DNA from: Galaxea fascicularis
Lineage: Eukaryota > Cnidaria > Anthozoa > Scleractinia > Euphylliidae
Length of the DNA: 64,000 bases
Assembly: GCA_948470475.1 (NCBI GenBank)
Contig: OX419343.1
Span: 7,964,568 to 8,028,567 of the forward strand
Reading direction: 5' to 3'
The first letter of the stretch is position 1. Each line of letters begins with the position of its first letter. A model generated the notes under the pieces. The model worked only from the letters and a program-made list of their open reading frames with translations. It had not been told where the DNA came from and ran no database searches. Positions 11,401-23,400 of this stretch are shown here, piece after piece. A program made the translations under genes and the position numbers.

Positions 11401-14400
11401 CCTGCGCTCTCATTCCTCTGACTCCAATTCCGTCAAGCTTATGATTCTGGTTACGACTCCGATCTTTGATTTTCAATAGGTCATACGGGCTGTTATGACT
11501 CCAACTAGGCATGTACTAAAACCCGAAACAACAAAACGAAACGACCGAAACGAAACCACCGAAACCACTGAAATGAAGCCACCGAAACAATGTGATTACA
11601 TGGATTTTTGGTCTCCTATATTCTGTCCTTGTAATTCACAATCTCCTCCCCTACTATACAGTTTAAACGTACAGTACCGCCCAAATGTAAGTTACCACCT
11701 CTCGTCTCGTTTCTCGCGAGACGCGTCTCGTTTCTCTCGAGACGAGTCTCGTTTCTCTCGATACGAGTCTCGTTTCTCGCGAGAGTCACTGAACCGTTTA
11801 GTATGGAATATATTACTCGCGAGAAGTCGTTGTACTATCTATTGTATCAGAGATTTCTGTTTCCATTGTGTTGTCAAATCCGTTGAGTCGAAATCATTAA
11901 CAGAAAGTTTGTTTGTTTTTAGCTTTAGCGTACTGAATTTGCAACGCCTCCGAACGTCGGTCTAATGCGTAAACAATTGTCTTCTGGAGGAATGTCGCCG
12001 CGTTTTATAAGCGAACGTCAAGATCATCGCGCTTTGTCTCATTTTTAATCGAAATCATAAACCAAGCTACTTGATTTCCCACTCAACACTAGCGACGCTA
12101 GCACTAGCGACCTTCGGCTCACGCGGCTCGCAGAATTGGCGCTTATTAATGTTATCGCTTTGATATCTATTTTTTGCCGACTTTACAGCGCCGGCAGCGG
12201 CGTTGTTTGGACAATTTTTCGTTGGTTATAATTAATTGTGTTGCCAATTAATTGTTTCGCTTGGAAAAAGCAGTAAGAAAGAAAACTAACAGAAAAATAA
12301 GTCGAGATAAATTGTTTTCATGTATTCTCGATATGCATTTGCATGTTCAAGCGGCGTTTGACATGTTTATGTTTTAGACGTTTTGGCTGAGTGATTTTCT
12401 GATTTACAGTTTCGAAAAACAAACGTTGTCAGATTCCGGTAAACTGTAACAGTCAGCACTAGATCTAGAAATGCTTTTGCTTTATGTAGTTCAGCCCGAC
12501 TTTTTTCAGATCTTCTAACAAAAATTTATCATATCATCATGCGAACATTAGTTTGGGTACGGTGAAGCCGCTCGCTAGCGACCACGTGTTGATGTTAGCG
12601 CTGTCGATATGTGAAGTACCGGTATCACATCAAAACTATCGTAAAAACTTTGACCTTAAATGAAGAACCTTGAATGATACCTCAAATGAAAACCTGATTC
12701 ATAAAGATTACCGTTTTATTCCACATTTGAACTCGTGTCGCTTGGAGTCGCGAAAATTAAATACGAACCAGTGTTGACACGATGACATGTAAATTGTAGT
12801 TCATGGCAACGGGGCTCGCGCAAATCTTTTGCCGAAGTAAATATTGCACACTTATGAAATACACGTTTTTTAGATTTACAGAGACAATACATTTTGTTTG
12901 ACAATCAATTATTAAGTTTAAAACCTATCGTTTTCAGTTTGGTACACGAAGAAGTCAGTCGAAGAACTGTAGAACATTTCAACACGGGCCTTTAAGCATT
13001 ACAGTAGTTTGCGTAAAGCCGCACGCTAGCAACTATGGATTTTAGCGCTCTCGATCCGTGAAGTATCAGATCAAAACTATCTGAAAAGCTTTAACCATAT
13101 AACTTAAAATGAAAACTGTTCCGTTAAGACTACCGTTTTATTAGACATCGAAACTTGTGCCGCCTGAAGTTACGAATACAAATAGTAAAATAAATCAAGA
13201 CGAGCATGCCATCGATCGTGATTGCGAACCGTTCGTTTCGCCAACAAAACGAATGATGCGATACCTACGTGTATACATGTATGTGCGCATAGCCATGTAT
13301 CTCAATAATGCCGTTTGTACATTCACCTAAAGGCAAAGCGTTGGTACTTGCAGTGCACTCGAGAGAAACGAGAAACTTCTCGAGAGAAACGAGACTCGTC
13401 TCGAGAGAAACGAGACGTGTCTCGAGAGAAACGAGACGCGTCTCGCGAGACGGTGGTAACTTACATTTGAGCGGTACTGTAGTCTCAGGGAGACAAGTAG
13501 TGATACTGAGTGAGATGTTATCAGTGAATACATGTACTTCGATTCTTTCCCTAACTTTTCAATTATTTTCCTTTCTTTCCTTTTCCCATCTGCTTTGGTC
13601 GGTGCTCCGCCCTAAAAATACATAAAAAAAAAAATACGAAACCATTTTCTTTCTTGAAGTCCTAGATGTAAGATAATTCTGTCTTTTGCTGACTCGTGGC
13701 TTTGTTGCGTTCGTTTCGCTTGTTTCGGTGGTTTCGTTTCGGTCGTCATAAGTAGCAATTTCTGTGAAGTTTGGGTCAGGAAACAGCAAAACCCCCATGA
13801 CAGTACCCCTGTAATGAGGCTAGGTATGCTGAAAGCTAGTCAATGGGCGCTATGGACACATGGTAGCAGGCATTACCCCTTAAATCTACCAAAAGTTTGC
13901 ATTGACCTCACCAATATTGAGAAATTAAATGTAAGCTTTTCGTCACAAGTTAGTCCAAATGTCTTCAGTTGTTAAGGTGTCCTCTACTGATTTTTCACTT
14001 TTAAATGATTGGGAGCTACACTGTACTCAGGACGGCAAGTCAGTAAAACGGGTGCAGAGACCACAAATACATTTAGTGTAAAAGTGCACATGCCAATTAT
14101 GTGATTTGCCTAAGGTGTTTGTTTTGTTCATTTTAGCCTGGTTCTAAGCCTGGTGTAAACGGACTTGATCACCATGTTGAAGATGTTGAGCGGCAGAAAT
14201 CAGAACCTATGGATACTGTGTTTGTTCGACAGGTTGCGCCCAGTGGACCTGCAGATAGGGCAGGGCTCTCCACAGGTAAGCAGTGTGCACTCACATATGA
14301 AACATGTTACAAAACTATTACACTTGTATGTTTTTTTGTACACAATGTATATGTACACTGTAAAAGAGGAAGAACTTGCTTTTGATAATTTTGTCAGGGA

Positions 14401-17400
14401 TAAACAGAATAGATATTTTTGAAGAGGTCTGCTAGACTAACCATTTTTCTCCCAGGAGTGATTAACATGTAAGTTCCCCTTACGATTTCAATACTGTTAT
14501 GAAGCAAACAGGTGATGAGAATAGACAAATTTATCAGTTGGAGGGGGTTATCTTAATATAACATCAAATTCTCTTAAGTAACTTATAAGAAAATGTTTGG
14601 AAACTTGAAGGGAGAATTGCTAGTCAGATCTTGGAAGTTAAAGGGTTATAGGAGCACTGTCATGCTTTTTGGTCGGCTGTAATATGCCACAAAAATGTCT
14701 AAATCAGGAAAAAAACAAAAATAATAAAGCAGTTTATTTATTCAGAACTGTGTTACTGCACTGAGACTAAACACTGTCTTCTGTTATGGATGGCAAGGAT
14801 GGAAATGGATTGCATTTTGAACGTCATCTGCATTTTGCACGTCATCTTGAAGCCATGGGCAGAAATATACTGTGACACTGTATGGATTACTTTTCATGCA
14901 AGAAATCAGTTGATATTTTTTTCTTACATTTTAAGGAATGTTTGGCATGACTAAAGGTCATTAAGTTGCATTTCTGTGAAGTTTGGGTTGGAAAACAGCA
15001 AAACCTCCATGACAGTGCCCCTTGAATTTGACCTCTCAAACTGAAAACAGGCCTTTACAACCTCAGACCCTGTCACAATATCCCTGAGTACCCCTCTACC
15101 CTGACGTAAAGCCTCCAATGTGACCCCATGTGTCTGTTTTTGTAACTAAGGCGATCAGATTGTGTCTGTGAATGGACATCCAGTTATGGGAAAATCATAT
15201 TCTCAAGTAATTGAACTCATCGTTGCAAGGTAAGAAGATTATTTTTCCTTGTACAATTTGCACTTGTACTTCTTTATTTGCTATTGTTCTTATACCCCAG
15301 CAGTTGCTCAGTTATCTCTTACATGGTTATTAAAACTACAGTGTTTGACACTACCTTTCTTTCTAATTTGTCCTTTGGGTAACCAGGTTTGTGTTTTTGG
15401 TAGCCCTTGTATTTTTTTTGGTTGCCACTTAATAAAAGTCCCTTGCCCACTAGAACTCAAAGGAGGTTTGAAATGAAATGGAAATTTTATTTATAAATTT
15501 GCATTGTTTGTTTTTGTGTTTTATTGGCATTTTGTGGGAATCAGTCAGTTCCAAAGCACAGTACAAAGTATGTTTATAATCCACAAGGTCAATCTTGTTA
15601 TAAAGGTAACATAAAGTTGTGCCCAAGAAAGAAAATATAAAGAATATAACTAACTTTTAACTGACAGTTTCCTGTTGGTTAGTCACAACCGTAAATAACA
15701 GTAGAGTTTATTACAATCAGTTCACAAACTAAGAAAGGAACAACTAATTGGGTCAAGTATCAGGAAGTACCTCAAGTTAGTTGCTATCAATTCCTAGTAA
15801 AGTCGGGTCGTCAAACCCTTTCACCACTGCTCCGCCAAAGGGCAATTGCCCTTTAGGGATTAAATTCAGTTGATGAAACTAATTCAATTCCAATGCAGAG
15901 CAGGGAATCCAGTGTTGATGTGTCTAGTCTTGGCCTGTATTGGGTTTTGATTCAGTCCATACTTGTAACTGAAGATCCTTCACAGCAAGCAGTGGACATG
16001 GAAAGTACAAGCAAAATTTCTTGCCACATGACTTGCCACACTGCTTGTTTTCTAAGGATGAGATAATTGTTCTTCTCAAGAACTTTTAAGTCTAGCCATT
16101 CTGACAGTGCCTTTTCTTGTTTGAAGTCATTCTTGCATTTTTGACATCACTAATGGCAACTTTGTCTTTTTGAAACGTCAAGCTCAATTTCTGGAGTTTA
16201 TCAAGAATATCCAGCATAAAGAACATGAATGCCACATACATGTATTGTAGCTCTCAAGCTTTCCTTTCATGGTTGCACTGCAGTTGGCAGTCACAGCGGT
16301 TTCTTGCATGTGTGCATGGATAAGTTTGGACTTGTTACAAACAACTTTTAAAGCTTGACAGCTGTGTGGTACCCACCTTGAACCTGAAACATTGACTGGA
16401 CGGTTACAGTTTTCTGCCATGATGTTAGCAAGTTCCTGCAGTTCCCTCAAACCCCTGGCTGAGTAATGGTAATGTTTGTACAGACCTTTTAGCATCTCTG
16501 TTAGATCAGCAAAGTACTGCACATTTTTTAGCCCATCCAGAATAGCAAGTTCCAGTTTGTTGGCAACGCAGTGTATGCCAATTAGTCAAGGAACTTCCTG
16601 ATGCAATTTTGCAATTACACCATTTCTTTCACCAGTCATTATGAATGCCCTGTCTGCTCCACATGCAACAAAGCCTTCTCTCCAATTGTTTATTCCAACA
16701 TGCTTAAATCCATTTACAATACTAGCAAGTACACCGTCTGCATCAGACTTCTCTACACCTTGTATGGTTGCATACTTGTTTATAGCCAAGCCATTTTCAA
16801 GAGTTCGTTTAAATATAATGTCTTCTTCTATAACACCACAGTCAACTGCTTGATCAGCCATGCAAGAGAAGAAAAAAGGTCATCTGACTGTAACCTGATT
16901 ATTCAGGTCATTCTTCATAAAGGACGAAGTAACCCGTATAAATTCTTTACACCAATGGTCATTCAGGTTAAGTCTCTCCTAACTCAAGACCATTCTTCAT
17001 TTGAAGCTTGCATAACTCTGGGAACTTTGCAAATGACAATTTCTCTTTACTAATAAAATAGGCACTGTTGAATAGTTCCCAGCTTTTCTTGGGTCTGGGA
17101 TTTCATATTTCTTAGAGCTCTACCCATAGGAGCGGCATCTGGGTTTTCCCTTGCACAATATGCCTCGGAGCACTTGTGATGTGTCTTGCTTTGAGAGTAG
17201 CAACAGATGGCAGAGGACTATTTGTTTTGAAGTGGGCTGTTATGCCTAAAATTTGACCCAGTAAAGACTGGGTAAGGCTAGTGTCATACTTCTCTTTTGC
17301 AGCTTTTAGTAATGTTACCTAAGAAAGGAATCAAAACAACATTTAAGAAATAGAAAACATGTACTGTGTTTCTATTGAGTTATAGAAACACGAGTGGAAG

Positions 17401-20400
17401 CTTGGGAGAACGAGAAATGCTTGGAACCAAGTTCTTATTAAATTTTCTTTAGTTGTATCTAATATAGGCCAGCCATGTGACATTACTTAGTGAATATTTG
17501 TATTTCAGCCAAGAGTTGTTGGAGTTAGGAATCATCCCCAAGGAGGACTGTGTTCTTCAAATGGTAAGTACAGCTGCTTTATAGACAACTGACAGTTAAT
17601 TCTTTTGTAATTATGACTCTGTTACTACACATTATTATATGTCTACAATAGTACACATGCTCTGAATGGGTGCTGAGCAAGCAAGATTTTCTTGTAATGA
17701 CTGGGCATTTTGAAAATTTTTCTCAGCTTGACGGCTCTTTTGAGTTGTGAGTAAAAGCTACGAGCGCGTGGGCAAAAACAACAAAAAATATGGACAAAGT
17801 ACAACTATATTTTCAATAACTGAAAGAAAAACTAGCATACAGATACTTCTTTAGTATGAGCGACGAAGAGAGCCACAGCAAGAGCGAGTTTTATTATCCA
17901 AAGAACAGGCCAAAACTGAGCAAAACAACACGAGCAAAGTTATCACTAACAACTTAGACGAAAGAGGAATTACAAAAGTTTGTTCAAGAACAGAAAAGTG
18001 AAAACACTGTGAAAAAAAACAACCTCGCCTGGTTTTGAAGGAAAATACTCTTTCCATAGATTGCTTTCTTATGAAATTGTTAGTGTCATGAGATTTTTAC
18101 ATAAATATTTTCAAAGGGAACCTCCTCTCTTACAACAAATTGACCCAAAATTGTTGGCTGTTAAATTTCCCTGGCACTGCCATTTTGGATTCCATGACGT
18201 CAGTTGGTTGCATCTGTTGTCAGGAAGTAAATGAAGCAGAAAATCTTTTCTATTAAACAATTGGGAAACTATATGATGTCATGAACTCCAAAATGGTGGT
18301 ACCTGGGAAATTTAAAATTGGAATTAGGCATCAATGATAACCAATGTTTTGTGCACTTACGTAGTAAATCTTATTCCCATGTTTTAAAACACAACTAGGA
18401 AACAACTTATTATTTCTAACAATTTAGCATCTGTTTGTCATAAGAGTGGAAGTGCCATTAATAAAACATGTGAGGGACCTGTGGTTGACACATTTAATAG
18501 TTATTATGTAGCACCAATACAGTGACGAAGTGTTAATAATATTCTCTTTAGGTGACTCCACTTGCTGTTCCTCCAAAGATCACTGTTAGTTCTAATGACT
18601 TAAGCCAGTCACCCCCGCCTGTCAAACCCAAGCCAGCATACAGGAGACGCTCAAGTGGAGAAAGCCCCAGTAGAGTCATGTCCACCATGACCATAAGTCC
18701 TGCAAACTCCTACCATTTGAAGATGTCTGACAAAAACTCTCAGAGTGCTACAGCCCTTGGTGGTGACTCTGAAGCCCCCATTGTTACACTGAGGCGTGGC
18801 TCGGTGGATAGAACGGCCATGGAAAATAGAAGTTATGTTATTACCTCAGACAGCATGGACTACAATAGCAATTTAAAGTCAAGAAGTTCCAGTGCCCTTG
18901 AAAGTGCTTCAAATCATCCTCGCATGGAGGGTTCGTATTTTATGGCTGCAACTGATTCATCTGGCAGGCCACTTGCACTAAGGTTTGAGAAGGGTTCCAA
19001 AGTAGGGAACACCTTGACAGTTTTGGAAGATTCACGTAAAATACGTTCTCAGTCACTTCCTGTTGTGGAACAACAAGGTCTTGTGGAGCAAAGCAGAGCC
19101 TCTCATGATATCAGTGATTCAAACATTAAAGTTAAATCTGTGAATGCGGCTGATGCTTATGGCTCTGAGAATGATGATCGCAGTTCTGTTAGTATTCCTC
19201 CTTTCTTGCTATCCTCTCCAAGAACCGTGGCTTCTGATAGCCCATCTACAACATATTTGAACACAGATGCGGATATCGGTTCACGTCAACCTGTAGCTAC
19301 TGACCCAGGATACAAAAAATCTCGTTCTTCCCCTGAGGAAACATCATCAAAGTCCTATTTAATTAGAACAATTGCCTCCCACATGCATAAGGATCGTCAA
19401 GGGGGATTAAAATCATCAACCATGGGAACAACACTGCTGGAGAGTAAAGACGTGCATCCTCATTGGCAAAGTGGTGGTCCTGGGAGGTGGGTGCCAACAG
19501 ATTCAAGCAGTGAAATGCAGAGAGATTCTGATTCTCCCCATCCTGCAAAAGTACCACGTCAAAGTGATGACCAGGCAAAGCAAGATAGATACTCTAGCCA
19601 TGTCTCTGTAAATCCAAGTAAACCTTTTGAAGAGCTTTCTTTCACCCCAACAATTGGGAGCAGTTCATCTGAAGCAGAGAGTTCCCAGGCCAATAAAGAT
19701 GGCAGTCCAAAGCCACGTCGTGTGTCCTATCTGATGGCTACCTCTCGTGGCATACCACACTCGTCAGACCAGAAAATCTGGGCTACATCTCCTCAAGGGA
19801 AGAAACCTGGCAAGTCATCTGTGTTTCAGGCCCTGTCAACAATGCTGCCTCCAGTTATGGTGCATGTGTCATCTGGAATGGAGCTTTGTGAGGATGTCAA
19901 TGGAGAGGAAGGGATGGATACTGCAGTTGATCAGCAGGAAGATGAGGTACATGAACCATTTAAGCCCTAAAATACATGTAATCTGCATACATATTTCTCC
20001 TGATTTCCCTTTGGTGCTCCAGGATTCTCAATAGAATTTTAAACAGCCATTGCTGGGCTATTGTCGGCCATAACATCGAAGTATATGACCGTAGATATCT
20101 ACTGATTGAGGCACTTTTACAGCTGTAACAATAGTAAGACCTGTGACAGGTGTTACGGGTTACAGATTGAACTGGGAACCCTGGTGCCCCATCATTAAGG
20201 ACTGTAGCTCATACCTGTTATGGTTGAATACCCATGTGTTTTACTAACTGAGTTTGAGGTCTGTACTGTAAGTTATGGACTGAGGTTTTTCCTGTTCACT
20301 TATGGCCCAGTTGGAAGTGTGTGGGCGATAAATCAACGAGAAAAAAATGTAACTTACAGTATGGACCAAGAAAACAAGGGTAGTAAGGTATTTATTGTAT

Positions 20401-23400
20401 CTCTGAGGTTAATCAGGCACGCAGGAACGCAGTATTTCAAATTTAGTTGACTGTACAGTAGAATATGGCCTATAACATTGACCTATCAAAGCACACATAC
20501 CACCTAAGAGCACACATACCAACTAACTTTTTCAACTCATTAAGTCATGAAATTCAAAACAGTGAAAGCAACTGTTTGTTTGGCAAAAATCTTAAAAAAA
20601 TTCCCTCTTTCTTTGTCATATACTCTTTAAGCTACACACTTCTTCTCTTCCTTTTCTTTTGTTTTCTTTTCTTTTTACAATAAATTATACAATTTGTATT
20701 TCATGCTGTCCCCATAATTCATATGATGTACCCTATATTGTCAGGAAGCCTATAGTTCATAAGCCCCTGGCTTCTACAGTGTATATAGGCTTCCTTGTCA
20801 TTACCACTTTAAAGATTTGTAGTCTATCATCTTAAGTTGTTATAAATGTCTTATTTTTTCTTTTCTCTTATGTGGTTAATGGCACATGCAAATGAAATGA
20901 ATTGAAATGAAATAAAAAAGTTTGTTATGGGCATCTACTGTAGTTTGATCAAGTCTTTAGAAAGAGAAATCCTTTCAACTTAGGGTACTTAACAAAGGGT
21001 ATAGAAGTGGTTTGTGAGTGTTTTTGACAAGTGATCTTTGGTGATCTTAGTGAGTTTAAGCAACAACTACAGAAATGGTAACGAGAATGCCATTAAACTC
21101 GAGGTGTAGTGCACAACAAGAATAGCTTTGCATTTACATTTGAAAATTTCATTACTGTCTTTGCAAACAACACCATAAAATTACCATTCAGATTCAAGGT
21201 TTTGTAAAGTACATGTATGTACGTGCTTGCATGGTTTGGAGCCTTTCAATTTCTTTCCTAACTTAAATGTCATCGCCACCACTTTGGTTCCTAGACCTTT
21301 TAAAAAATGAAAAAGATGGTGTAACTGTGAATTTATAACCCCCTGTAAGCAGACACCTTGTAAGCTTGGTTCCAAGGGTGTCCACTTACATAAAGTTTGG
21401 CAGCAGTGAAGAACTGATTACATGTATCAGTGATGAAGCATCACTATTTGTTTTAGTATTGATGCTGATTTTGTCCACTTGCAGTTCTCAAGTGCTACAG
21501 CTGTAGTTGTAGGTACCCCTCTGAGATAATTCATTGAAACTGGTATCTTGGGCAATCAGTTGGAATAAATTTAAGAAGCGATCGGATCTTAAATTATTTT
21601 GGTTTATTCTCCTGGGCTTGGTTATTTGTAAACCAATTGACTTTAATCCAAGATTAAAATTAACCAAGAGTGTTTTCTTAATACTCAAATATTGTTCAAC
21701 ACTGATACTTTGCAAGATTTTACATAAGAGGAAAATCAATTCCAGCTGAGCAGCCTTAAGTTGAGGCTGACACCACTGCTCACCAGGAGTAGTAGTCTCG
21801 CGGGTTACCTAGCTGAAATTCCATTTAGCCACATTTAAATTAACCAGCTTTGGAACAGTGGGCCCTGGTGTATCGAGAATTACAGTATGGATTAGGTGCT
21901 GGTTTCAGTCTGGTTTATTTTTTCCTTGAAATAATTTTTCCATGCAGAAAAGTGGCAAATGTAGCTTGAGGAAAGCTGGGAGGCATGTGGTGCATCTTCG
22001 AACATGTTTTGTTTTGTTCAGGTCAAAAAACCAAATGTGTGCACTGTTGACTTGTTTTTAATAAACATTTTTTCTTGGTTTCCTAATTTATGGCGGTCAA
22101 TCTATACCTGTAGGTATTCTCAGGTACAAGTGAAGGCAAGATTTCAAGTGAAGGCACAACGAGCCAGCGAACAAACAGACGCGTCTCATATGTCATGGCA
22201 ACAGCATCTCCAACCTCCCGCACACATCAGCTGGAGATGACAAAAGAGGAAGAAGTAGGTTTGCATTTCTCACATTTTGTAACTCCGTCTCTCACAGCAA
22301 CCTTTGTTTGGAGTGTAAGAAAGTGTGGTTAAGCTACCAGTTTTATGTGCCCATTGCTTGAGATTGTGTGCTTTCAGGAAATAATGATATCCTCCCCTTC
22401 CCCCTCCCCTCCCTCCCTCCCTCCCCCCCCCCTTACACAGCCACAGAGGGTTTTTTTGGTTTGCCCTTCCACCTCTGGGAGGGAGGTGGTTTGGGTTTGT
22501 ATGCCTCGACGCAACCAGCAGCCACCCTTAGCTTTGATAGGTGACTGGTGAAAGGGAGTCATTGAGCCTGTGTTTGATGGTAGATCACACTAATAGAGGT
22601 TTAGTGCCCGTTAGTCTGAAAGCATGTTTTGCTTACCACAGGAAACCAAAGGTGATGATGCAGTGCCAAGCATGTTGGAAGTAAGTGCTGGGCATAAATG
22701 TTTATAGTTTTGAGCAAAAATACAAAACTCAAGTTACACCAAAGAAATCCTAAGGCTTATTTAGACAGTGAGACTATTGAAAAGCATGTGATAATTTTTT
22801 TATGATGAGCATTTCATATCTTATTATATCAAAATTTGGTGACAATGTAATTTAGAGATATAGAAATAATATCTGTAACTATGAAAATGTAAACATTATA
22901 GCTGAGAGCAAAGAATACATTATAGTAACTGTAGCACAGTGTCACCACTGTTACTGGTTCATGTCAGCTTTGCTTGGGGATGTGAAGGAAAAAATATGTA
23001 ATTACAGCTCATATAATGTCAAGTGTTTGTATTTCAATCTCCAGGTTTGCAAAGAAGGTCTCTTATGGCGAAAACTTGCTGTGGTTGATGGAGGAAAGGT
23101 AATTGTTTCTGGAACAAAATGAAGCACTTTGAATGCTTTACTTGCTCTTTAAAACATGTGTTCACTGGCTCACATGACATGGTCTTCACCAGGGCAGGTG
23201 GTCAGTGGATCTTGATAAAGCTAGTTGTGCTAGTCATCCTTGCCAGTGTTTTCACCTAGTTATTTTAATCTGAGTGGTTTTATCTTTACATTAATCCATA
23301 TCCATTCCTTGATTCTGGCTGCCAATGACAGTTCCTCTTTACTTGACATACACTTGGTCAGAGGCAGTTTATGTTTTGGATGTTTTTACAGTGACCAATC

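Larger units (their letters stand above)
11516..13752. mobile_element. Outer foldback arms around the 1.8-kb element
   Basis: A purine-rich arm of repeated CGAAAC words (ACGACCGAAACGAAACC, about 11,516-11,600) is mirrored by its inverse GGTTTCGTTTCGGTCG at about 13,690-13,752. The two arms bracket the TA-flanked 1.8-kb element, so this appears to be an older inverted-repeat element that received a later insertion. Exact outer ends and target duplication were not resolved. Confidence 0.5.
10894..14136 (+). other. Intron 2
   Basis: 3.2-kb intron, more than half occupied by the composite foldback described at 11,516-13,752. The right end of another repeat (CCATGACAGTACCCCT, 13,757-13,812) recurs in intron 3. 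No other exon was recognised. Confidence 0.6.
19947..22113 (+). other. Intron 6
   Basis: 2.2-kb intron. It holds a foldback at 20,259-20,380 and a stretch at 20,700-20,912 ending in repeated GAAATGAAAT words that looks like the 3' tail of a LINE. No other exon was recognised. Confidence 0.5.

Noticed and set aside
11495..11965. 156-codon open frame with repeated RFSRDE
   Set aside because: The repeats are the translation of the 21-bp palindromic array; 21 is divisible by three, so the frame stays open without coding function.
22441..22540. Possible exon after the long C/T tract in intron 7
   Set aside because: It is open, but 100 nt long, so it would shift the frame between exons 7 and 8, and the reading shows no similarity to the family.
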